From Tricholoma matsutake (Eukaryota > Basidiomycota > Agaricomycetes > Agaricales > Tricholomataceae): a DNA stretch of 64,000 nt. Location of the stretch: assembly GCA_026075535.2 (NCBI GenBank), contig AP026549.1, positions 7,564,001 through 7,628,000 on the forward strand. The letters are read 5' to 3'. The notes under the pieces were generated by a model. That model saw nothing but the letters and a program-made list of their open reading frames with translations, was not told where the DNA came from and did no database searches. The position numbers and the translations under genes were made by a program. Below are positions 55,913 through 64,000 of this stretch, piece by piece (position 1 is the stretch's first letter; each line of letters starts with the position of its first letter).

Positions 55913-56080
55913 CTTGGCATTTACGGAGAGTGCAGGGGGGACATACTGTATGAGTGGTGGTGGTAAGAGTCAACATTGGAATTTTTTCAACCAACTGCCA
56001 CAATCAGAAATTCAACCAACATCCTTAATTGGACTCAAACACCCACGTGCCTTGTACGCTCGGCACTAAGGGGGAAATAC
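55600..56080. other. Antisense ORF start and Gy-F 3' untranslated region
   Basis: 55913-56080 shows no recognised coding on either strand. The tract CTAAGGGGGAAATAC at 56066-56080 just before the LTR is the likely polypurine tract of Gy-F (AGGGGGAAA). Confidence 0.5.
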
Positions 56081-56739
56081 TGTCATGAACTGCTCCTCAC
56101 CCGATCGGAACCTGCAACTATCTGACCCTTTTCTGCTCCCTGTCTCTCGTCCTCTTAGACCTGACTTCTTCCAATGTTTTCCGATCTTGTTTCCATCCAC
56201 CTTGCACTGTCCACACTGCTGTGCACCAGGCTGCCATCTAGTTTTGCAAATTCAACTACAGATTCCTGTGTGGCTCCCACTAGGTAAATCATCTATGCAG
56301 TCAAGACACTGCCACAGCTCCCGCTTCCATTCTGCTTTTATTCCAAACTCTAGTATTTAAGCTTAGTTAGTTTCAACTTGTATTCCCCAGTTTGTATATT
56401 GACAAAGATAATCCAATCTCATTCTCCTCCTACCTCTGTCTTCTGCTAAGAGTCCAAATTCCCTTTGACTCAACCTCTAGTTGCCCTCTGAAGTCCTGGT
56501 TCCATCCGGACTTAACCTAAGTTCCTTGTACTCATTCTCGCATGTTCACCCACACTTACCCACCCCTCCTTCCACAATCTTTGTCTAGAAATTAGGACAC
56601 CAGATGAGTTGAAGGGTGCTGAAGCCAAGTCCTTTCTATTTCCCCTCCGCAAATCTGCTACACCCCGACAACCTTCCATTATTGACACCCATTGGGTCCA
56701 TCCAGATTCCAATGTCCTCCCTTGGTTCAGTTCTTAACA
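56081..56739 (+). repeat. Gy-F 3' LTR
   Basis: 659 bp, begins TGTCATGAACTG, ends CAGTTCTTAACA. It pairs with the 5' LTR, with small deletions (including GCCTTGTACAGCATCC present only in the 5' copy) and mostly C/T and G/A differences. Confidence 0.85.
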
Positions 56740-57330
56740 ATACTGTCAAATAACTGTCATTAGACTCCAATTAGTTCCAATAGATAGTATGATAACTATG
56801 GTGAAACATTTCCTCCCAAGTTTCTTCATAATCCATACCATCACCTTGGTATACCATATTTGGCAGGGTATGGTCTATGTTGAAACTCAATACCATTAAT
56901 ACTGTCAAATAACCATCATTAGACTTCAATTAGTTCCAATAGATAGTATGAGAGGTTTGATAAACTGTTTCCACCCAAGTTCCTTCATAATTCATACCAT
57001 TGCATCAGTATACCCATATATGGCTGGGTAACATCTATCTTAAAACTCAATACCCTTTATACCATCATATAACCATCATTAGACTCCAATTAGCTCCAGT
57101 AGATAGTATGATAACTATGGTGAACTGTTTCCTCCCAAGTTCCCTCACAATTTATACCGTCACCTTAGTATACCCATATCTGGCATGGTATAGTGTATCT
57201 CGGAACTCATACCATCATTTAGCCATCATTAGACTCCAATAGACTACTAAGGTTTGTATTATAACTTGTATGGACAGGTTTCTCCCAAGTTCCCTCACAA
57301 TTCATACTGTCACCTCAGTCAACCATGGGT
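56740..57330. repeat. 160-bp satellite, right block
   Basis: About four units with CATTAGACTYCAATTAG at 56758, 56917, 57077 and 57229. Each has TAGATAGTATGA, CCCAAGTT and a GGTATACCCATAT/GGCAGGGTATGG-like segment. It is continuous with 42000-42339 once Gy-F is removed. Confidence 0.75.
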
Positions 57331-57946
57331 AATTATGCACTGCTGGACTTGGCCTGAAGAACTAGGTATATACAGAAGGAGGTGGGACAGATTACTTGGC
57401 ATCGATGCTGTTCAGGATGTTCACTTCACAGGTATGGATCACACTTGATGACCATTGGAAGAAGGAACTGGATTCCTTTTACCAGTTAAAGACATTAGTG
57501 GAATGTATGCAAATATGGAGCCTTGAGAAGCTACACCATCTTATTGAGTAATTCCCTGCAACTTGGATGTCCATGGAAGCATACCTGTACCGAAAACTCT
57601 ATCCTTTTCCATGTGGTATATATACACTTTATTTCATTCCAGAGAAAGACCCCATAGCCAAGGTGTGGGATATACTAGGACAAGCCCCTGGTTATATTGC
57701 AAGTTATTGGGAAGAAGCCAAGAAGTTAGATGAAATGGAGCTGGATGATCATCACAGTAGACTAGAAATGCTGTTTTCACATTGTCAGTGCCTACCAAAT
57801 AGCAAGAGAGAAGGACAATATACAGTATGGGAGGTGCATAAGGAAGAGGTCACATTGTTGGGAAACCCTCAAGCTTGACTCCATTGGAGACTGGGGGAAA
57901 GGGAGGAAGACATGCCATGCCCCTACCCATTTGGGGCCAGTCACTG
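57331..57946 (+). other. Unrecognised, possibly coding remnant
   Basis: An open frame at 57567-57878 (103 residues, with IPEKDPIAKVWDILGQAPGY and EEAKKLDEMELDDHHSRLEM) looks protein-like. No domain is recognised and no start context or intron is convincing. It may be a fragment of a host or transposon gene. Confidence 0.3.
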
Positions 57947-58153
57947 TAAGACTGTGGTAGGGGGGTACTTATAACCTCACATGAAAGAATATAACTAGTG
58001 TGTATTTCTGTGTATATGAGGTGTGAATAAAACTTAGGGAAGCTGGATAGCTGAGGCCAGCTATATGTATCCAGCATTCCCTGGTACATTTTGTGAGGTC
58101 ATGTGCAAGGCATGTGACCACTGCCCATACAGGGCAGTGCCCCCTTACATTCT
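57947..58153 (-). repeat. LTR of an unassigned retrotransposon (3' LTR, minus strand)
   Basis: 207 bp with TGTAAG/CTTACA ends. On the minus strand it is preceded by the purine tract AAGAGGGGGAGAA (58166-58154), so the element body should lie to the right. Only about 200 residues of decayed minus coding at most (58354-58145, no motif) remain; no partner LTR is in the window. Confidence 0.65.
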
Positions 58154-60492
58154 CCCCCTCTTGGTGTGGCCATTGTAGCAGAGAAGACAGTCTAGCTGAG
58201 GTCCATTGACTAAGGTCAGCTCATCATGAGGTACTAGGTAAGCTGGTCTTAAGAGGGGAGTGGCAGTCAGCAGAACACCCGAGCTGGGAGCTTGTTGGGT
58301 GGTATTGGGCATGTAATGAACACTTGAAGATGCAATCAACACAGCAATCAACAATCAAAAACTCAATCAACCAAGTCATGTGGGGAAAATGTCAAAAAAG
58401 AAAAATGCATAGATGATGATTCTGTCATCAAAATCAAAAGAGTAGAGAGGGATGACTCCCTTGCTGTGAATTTGAGAAGTAGTAATATAAAACTGGGCCT
58501 GAGGGGCCATGGAACTTGAAAACTTGAGGACTTATCTTAATTCTACACCTTATTGTGCAGAGGACTTGTGTGGGACTTTGAGTGTCTTGAGGTAGAGCTT
58601 AGGGAGGGAAACATGAAATGCGAGTCAAAAGAGAACTTGTCCCATTAGAAAGGTGGGGAGACACCTAAATACAAATGAGTCAGGTAATGCATGTGAAAAA
58701 TGATTGCACACATTCTCTTGCACCAATTGGACCAAGGAACGCGAAAGCTGGGATCAAACTGAGTGTTTTTGGGGAACTGAACAATTATAGGATCATGGAT
58801 TTGGCTGCTGACTAAGCTGAGCACGTGATATATGACCTACAAGCATTTCTTTCTCCTTGAGCTGATTTCCCGCCCTTTAGACCTCTCAAGAACACAGTCA
58901 TCTTGAAGTCTAGGTTCTATTACCTACAACAAACCTCAAAAAACACTATTCTAGCCTTTTTCCTCATGTTACAGTTGTCACATCCTTTCATCACCCATGC
59001 ATGAACACCCTTATCCCCATTTACTGAACTCGCACCTCCCATGGCCATCTTTCCCTGATTTTTACTGTCAAACCCCATTTCTCTCCCATTTACCCCTCCT
59101 TCCACGGTTCTCCTGCACTTGACCTTTTGGACTTGTGGGCCTCAGGGAGCCAGTGTTCTCATTATGCATGGGCAGGGTCCATTTGTACATAGTTATACAA
59201 ACACACATGTATATAGCGGTCTCATACAATCTATGGTGCAGATGTGTCATTGTCTCTCATTGATTGTGATGGAAAGCATTGCCCATGTTTGTTCTGCTAG
59301 GGATTTTTCTTCCCTTGTCATTCCTTTTTTTGTTCCTTCCTTGTTTCTTTTTCTTTATTGTTAAGAAATTTTAATTATAAGTTATAAAATTTTCTTTCTG
59401 CTTGGTTGGCACAGGATGGTGTGGTAGGGTAACGAGGCCCACTCATTAACCCCCTACCTTTTATTTCTCTCAGCATTTGCATCACTGATAGTTTTTATTC
59501 TATTTTTACTTTCTAGCTCCTTCTTCTCCTCCCAACACATCAAATACATGACATGTTTGCTCCCTTGGGCTACACCACTGTCAACAGGAGGGGACAGTTC
59601 CAGGCTTTTAATTAATTAACCTTGCATTTGAGGTTTCTTTGATCTATTTATAACATATCTAGGCAACAGTCTGGTACTCAATCTGACACTTATCTTCTTT
59701 ATGGTAGTCAAAATCCAAACTCAAGAACACAGTCTTCTTGAAGTCTAGGTTCTATTACCTACAACAAGCCTTGAAAAACACTATTCTATTGCCAAAAGCT
59801 ATAGCCATTTGTAACACTTATAAAGAAGCTCGAGGAAGAGAGAAAAATACTATCAAGAACATTTTTAGGTATAATTGTCGAGTCCTTGTCTCAGGGTTTT
59901 GCAGGCTGGGAATTGCTTGGGGATTGGTCCATCATTGAGGCTCTCTATTTGTGGGACATGACTTGTGCCCCCAGCAAGTGCAGAGAGCACTCCAATGAGA
60001 CTTCTTGACCTGGTTGTCCAGTCAACCAGCCCATCAAGTTCAGATCTTGACTACCAGAAAGAAGATAAGCAGGCACCAACTCAGAAGATTATGAAGGTTA
60101 CTTGCACAGCGAGCATGAGTATCTGTCTGGCCTATGTGCTGAACCAGTAGAAGATGTTCAGAAGGCAGACTATATTGAGCTGCTAATGAAATTATATCAT
60201 CTCCAGCATGTTCCACAGTACTGTTTTATTGCATGCTACTGATGTTGCATCTATGCAGAAAGGAATCTGATAATGCAAAGGCTGAATATGACTGACTTGA
60301 TTGCAACATCATTCAAAATGGCTACACTCACAAGAAAATTGCTGAGGTCAAGACACAATATAGGACAATATTCTCATGCTGGCTTGCACACAACAAAGAA
60401 GTATGTTGTTTTGAGGAAGAACATCAAATCACAGTGTGCTGGACTCCAAGCTCTCCTGAATTCAACAATGTGCTTGTGATTGTATGACAGTG
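58154..60492. other. No recognised gene; one 67-bp direct repeat
   Basis: A 67-bp sequence (CTCAAGAACACAGTCWTCTT to ACACTATTCT) occurs at 58886-58952 and 59722-59788, bracketing 770 bases that may be an insertion. The second copy begins an open frame (59738-59938) with QALKNTILLPKAIAICNTYK, unrecognised. 59965-60480 contains short protein-like pieces that may be N-terminal remains of the KDZ transposase. Confidence 0.35.
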
Positions 60493-61332
60493 CACATATT
60501 GCAAGGCACTTGATGAATTGGAGCATCTCTTCATTAAGTGTTTGATGGAGTTAACACAACTAGGTATGATGGCATCAGTATGTGGTCCGATATTTCAAGT
60601 TGCATCTGAGTTGTCTTATGTATTATAGCATACAAACTGTGTGATAAGATTGGAAAGGCACTCAGGACTTGCGCGGAAGCTATACGATGTGCACTGGAGA
60701 ATTACAACAATGTGGCTGCCCAACTAGACCCACCTCGTGAAAACCTTACATGGATGAAACTCATGGATACAACTACATTGGCTGATTTTGATCTACTTCG
60801 AGACTCACGTCGAGATATATTCCAGCAGCTGTGGGCACAGCCTGTTCATTGTGAGGCAATGAACTTGTACTTTGGCATCAAACATGCAAAGGAGGAAATT
60901 GTATGGCTAAACATCAAAATACAGCATCTCGTCACCTTTATGATTGATGATCACGGTGCATATTACCAAGCCATTTCTTCTCATATGATAGTTGATCCTG
61001 TGCTTGCTAATAGACTTTCACAACAATGGCAGTTTTGTGATTGCATTCATTCCAAAATTGCTGTTCATCTACATCAAACATCACAATTGAATGGGTTTAC
61101 AGGCACCCTTTTGCCAGGTATCCGAGTGGGATGTGATTCAACATGTGATGCAGGTGGGCTTCCCTCTTGGGCAGAGAACATTTTGGGCCTGGTGGAGAAA
61201 TATGAAGAGATGGACAAGGATGTGGAATTACCAAGGGAGGTAGCTGCTGATTCGGATTTAGTTGTTCAGCTTCTCCAAAATATTTCTCTTCAGGACAAAG
61301 TAGATATGCAGTCACTTGGAAACACTACTTAG
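60493..61332 (+). pseudogene. KDZ-type transposase, C-terminal fragment
   Basis: Exon 1 piece: KALDELEHLFIKCLMELTQL. An intron at 60578-60628 (GTATGT, TTATAG) leads to exon 2: KLCDKIGKALRTCAEAIRCA, LENYNNVAAQLDPPRENLTW, TTLADFDLLRDSRRDI and HAKEEIVWLNIKIQHLVTF, ending at TAG 61332 after 230 open residues. This pattern (YK-R-KIGKAL--R---IR-AL--YN, PPR--L-W, F-LL---R-DI) is that of Kyakuja-Dileera-Zisupton transposases, abundant in Agaricomycetes. The catalytic N-terminal two thirds is missing or unrecognisable, and the first exon is off frame by one base. Confidence 0.65.
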
Positions 61333-62266
61333 TTACAAATAATTTGTATCTCATTCATTGTTAACTTTGCTACCTTTCAGGAGAACAGTTCAAAGATAGA
61401 GAAAGTTGAACATTACGAGTCAATGCAAAAATGTAAAATGCTTCACTGGGTTACTATTAGTGACTTAATACTGTATTCACAATGCTAACCTTGCTATGAG
61501 TGAGCATGTTCTCAGCATCAACATAAAGGTTTGTCCAGTTACTAGTAATGTACTTCACTGACTTGGAGGTCAGTAAAATTACCAGTCTGCTTAATGCCAT
61601 ATTCACAATGCAAATCTTGCTATGAGTGAGCAAGCATGTTCTCAACATCAACATAGAAGCTTGTCCAGTTACTAGTACTATACTTCACTGACTCAGAGGT
61701 CAATTATAATTACCAGTCCAATGTTACATCATGCATCATGCACCATCGATATCCACATCATTGCATGTCATAGGCATAAGTTTGTGATAGCATAAGTTAT
61801 AATAATTAATGCTGCAGCCAGCAGTTTGCACTATGAAGCTACTAATTGCAATCGATTATCTTAAACTTTTTCACATGACATCGACAAACCAACATCTCAC
61901 TGCTTACTTCTACTGACTTGAATCGATTCAGCTGTATTATAAAGCCAACCTAGCTCTGGACTGTACTAGTCACTAGACACTCTTGAATATACACACTCCT
62001 CACAGTAACTTGATTCAAGAAATTGATCAGTGTGTTGATACACAATCTTTGTCACTGGCAAAACTCACTGGCAGGCTACTATTTCATCTTCTCAAAATGA
62101 TTTCACCTGCATTGCAAGACTGTTTGACATTATGAGATCATACTTTCCAGGTTTGGATAATCTGGGGTCGAGGTCAGGGCCAATCAGAATTTTGCATTTA
62201 TATCCAGCCTAACTTGCATGTGTACTCTCACTGTCTTCCTGCTTCATGATCATCATCTGCACTGTA
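61333..62266. repeat. Non-coding stretch with a 126-bp tandem duplication
   Basis: The duplicated unit spans 61474-61599 and 61600-61722 (TATTCACAATGC, CTTGCTATGAGTGAGCA, TTGTCCAGTTACTAGTA). The rest, 61723-62266, shows no gene. Confidence 0.55.
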
Positions 62267-62816
62267 CATCATGCCATTCAAATCTAGTGCTCATCTCAAC
62301 CACCCATTAGGTGTCAAAGGTCCTCCACCAGCTTGGTCCAAACTCAAGTTCAATCCAATTGGAATTTTCTATCTGTGACACCATCTTGGTTTCCTCTCAC
62401 AGGAGCCTGGTATTTTCAAACAGCACCAGCAGTCATTTCTTGCCGCAGACATTGCCTGGTTTGTGGCAGGTGCATCTGAGGATGGCCAGCACAGTGTGAG
62501 TCAGGACACTTTCCATCCTTCTTTCCATGCTTTCAGAGAGAATTCTCCTGCTGGTAGAAACAGTACCACTCTTTGGGTGAATCTGCACCAGAACATTCAT
62601 CAGTTGATCTTTGACCTGGTATGTCCAGCAGTAATTTCATTATTCAATCCAATAACATGAGCATACTGGCAGGCCACAATGTTAGATTGGGTCTATGGAG
62701 AATTGACAATGGTTCTTCATGTGGAAGGTGCAACAATTCCAGGTGTGCCAGTTCTTCCCAAGTATCTCAAGGCCAATGTCTACTTACCACCACATATTAT
62801 TGCAGAGCAGCCTGAG
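62267..62816 (+). pseudogene. Unrecognised coding remnant cut by TIR-7
   Basis: Successive plus-strand pieces read PFKSSAHLNHPLGVKGPPPA, WFVAGASEDGQHSVSQDTFH, NSTTLWVNLHQNIHQLIFDL and VLPKYLKANVYLPPHIIAEQ, with frameshifts and a stop just before TIR-7. The composition is protein-like, but I cannot name the family. Confidence 0.35.
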
Positions 62817-63169
62817 TAGCACTTTAAGGTCTGGTCCATAGGACCAGAAAATAACTGCATACCGGACCAAACTTTCACTGATCGTAACTAGACTTTCGGT
62901 TATGGTTTTCAAAAGTTCGAGACATTGCGGTTGTGGTTTTGGCAGATCGCGTGACTGCTCTAGACCATCCAAAACTGGTTATCACTGATTGGAACTGGAG
63001 TTTCAGATCATGTTGCCAAGGTAGGTGATTACCGGTGATTGTTTACATTATTTTCTCACACACACTTCTACCCTCAACAACGTTGCCTCCCTTGTCCCAC
63101 CTCCACCACCTCATCAACCCCCTACAGCTGCCGCTCCCACCAACTAATGAGGACCACAAGCAACAAAAT

Positions 63170-63272
63170 GGGCCCAAACAATGTCTATTGTTGTTTGGGT
63201 CCTAGGTATGTTTTTTCTTCATTTGTTTCATGTTTTTATCAAATGACTAACTTTGTTTTGTTCATCTTTTAG
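63170..63272 (+). repeat. Hairpin-intron module 1 in TIR-7
   Basis: The hairpin at 63170-63202 (GGGCCCAAACAATG and complement) is followed by a 67-bp intron-like segment 63206-63272: GTATGT, GACTAACTTTG, TCTTTTAG, then GAGCTTTACTACTACTGCC. Confidence 0.7.
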
Positions 63273-63462
63273 GAGCTTTACTACTACTGCCAACCTACAC
63301 ATGCTGACATGATGCGCCCACCTGGTAAGCACCATCCAACCACTCCACCCATGCCATGTCACTGACTCCTCCTAACACCTCCAACAATCCACCCACCCCA
63401 ATCTAGTGAAAATCAACGGCAATGCGCATGCTGCAATTGTGCCATGTCACACTGCAATGCAA

Positions 63463-63570
63463 ACCCAAATGACAGCAACTGTCGTTTGGGCCCTTGGTAT
63501 GTTTTTTTCCCCACTCATTTCTTGTTTACATCAACTAACTATTACTTTTCTTTGTTTACCTGATGAAGAT
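63463..63570 (+). repeat. Hairpin-intron module 2 in TIR-7
   Basis: Hairpin ACCCAAATGACAG-CTGTCGTTTGGG (63463-63492) is preceded by ACTGCAATGCA, then GTATGT (63497) and CAACTAACTATT. The acceptor reads TTTACCTG where TTTACAG is expected, so it is decayed. Confidence 0.6.
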
Positions 63571-64000
63571 GATGACTACAACAAACCACTACCAGAGCAC
63601 CCTCCACTGCCACCGTGAGCCCTCTGTGCTCGTGGGGTGGATATGAAGTTCACAGCAACATGGAGAACACCCAATGATTCCAATGCCAGCGCCAATGTCA
63701 ATGATCATGGACAATGACAGGAATAGGCCAGGACAGCAGAAACAACAAACACAGGAGATGACGGATGCATGCGATGGGGATAAAAGAACACAGGGAACAA
63801 CAAACACAAGCAATGATGGGGGGAAAACAATGAACATGCAACAAAGTGGGGTGGGGGACAACAAACATGCAACAATGGGGGTGGGGGGGATGATGAACAT
63901 GCTACAACACAGCACCTGCCTCTAGCCTCATGAGCCACTGCTTGTGGGGGGAGACTGCAGATGCTTTTCTTTCTTTTGTTTTTGTTTTTGTTTTTGTTTT

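Larger units (their letters stand above)
42340..56739 (+). mobile_element. Gy-F: Ty3/gypsy chromovirus inserted in satellite DNA, heavily nested
   Basis: The LTRs at 42340-43036 and 56081-56739 are flanked by ATACT (42335-42339 and 56740-56744), and the satellite reads through when Gy-F is removed. Order: gag, retropepsin, start of RT, a deletion of RT and RNase H, integrase, chromodomain, then an antisense ORF before the 3' LTR. Insertions are TIR-5, a 137-bp-LTR element (carrying a MULE, which carries a solo LTR, and TIR-6) and a foldback element. Lacking RT it could only have moved in trans after the deletion. Confidence 0.85.
62817..64000. mobile_element. TIR-7: TIR-1-type element, left part, running off the window
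   Basis: The left end TAGCACTTTAAGGTCTGGTC matches the TIR-1 end (TAGTGTTTTAAGGTCTGGTT). Sub-terminal ggttttc/gaaaacc-like repeats lie at 62880-62990. The core, in plus sense, has two modules (63170-63272 and 63463-about 63570) and palindromes near 63611-63634 and 63928-63948. The right end and target duplication (expected agcctgag) lie outside the window. Confidence 0.7.

Noticed and set aside
55560..56069. 169-residue plus-strand open frame
   Set aside because: It is the mirror of the coiled-coil antisense ORF of Gy-F, which has the coherent charged helical pattern.
57947..58153. Assignment of this LTR to copia or gypsy
   Set aside because: No coding motif remains next to it, so the class cannot be stated.
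3335..63492. Helitron 3' ends (hairpin then CTRR)
   Set aside because: The hairpins are followed by GTAAGT and intron-like sequence, no TC 5' end is seen, and enclosing elements have TIRs and 8-bp duplications.

Overview
This looks like gene-poor, transposon-dense DNA from a filamentous fungus, most likely a mushroom-forming basidiomycete (Agaricomycetes). The reasons are chromodomain-bearing Ty3/gypsy elements of the kind common there, a MULE transposase gene with 50-65 bp introns and CTAAC branch sites, a KDZ-type transposase remnant, and heavy CpG decay. No intact host gene is visible. The only recognisable host-like coding piece is a first exon of purine nucleoside phosphorylase (4073-4253). 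Nearly all other coding sequence is broken transposon sequence, mostly damaged by TGA/TAG stops and frameshifts. Names used below: Gy-A to Gy-F are gypsy elements, TIR-1 to TIR-7 are inverted-repeat DNA elements.

Layout. 1-4072: an unrecognised minus-strand remnant, then non-coding DNA with a core-repeat copy. 4254-21847: Gy-A (plus, 5'-truncated, 3' LTR 21665-21847), split by TIR-1 (5159-7022), TIR-2 (9702-11286) and a full-length Gy-B (13414-20274, minus, two LTRs, TSD GGAAT). 22223-24450: Gy-C (minus) with a solo LTR of the Gy-A family inside it. 24450-28870: repeats with no gene. 28870-30077: gag end and LTR of Gy-D. 30910-32797: TIR-3. 32867-40552: Gy-E (plus; intact gag ORF, pol split by a 1.33 kb insertion and by TIR-4 at 35564-38036). 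40600-42339: tandem repeats, core modules and a 160-bp satellite. 42340-56739: Gy-F (697/659 bp LTRs, TSD ATACT), inserted in that satellite. Gy-F itself holds TIR-5, a small element with 137-bp LTRs, a MULE inside that element, a solo LTR inside the MULE, TIR-6, and a foldback element. 57947-64000: an LTR fragment, a KDZ transposase remnant, an unrecognised coding remnant, and TIR-7, which runs off the window.

The most unusual material is in the TIR elements. TIR-2, TIR-3 and TIR-4 share termini around TTTACACTSCCCCA and are flanked by imperfect 8-bp target duplications. Just inside each end they carry element-specific tandem repeats and then a tRNA-like A-box/B-box segment pointing outward, so each element has two in inverted orientation. 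Their interiors, and those of TIR-1 and TIR-7 which have a different terminus (TAGYGTTTAAGG), carry a common core. That core has a GGCCCAAAYGA/TCRTTTGGGCC hairpin directly abutting a spliceosomal-type intron (GTAAGT, CTAAC, TTTAG), and a second recurring palindrome GAGCAGTTGCTC. TIR-3 and TIR-4 also carry arrays of CCCTC/GAGGG hairpins. I do not recognise this architecture as a described family.

All of this was read by eye. Element boundaries rest on visible target-site duplications and on reading frames that become continuous when the insertion is removed. Family names rest on motif recognition without database searches.
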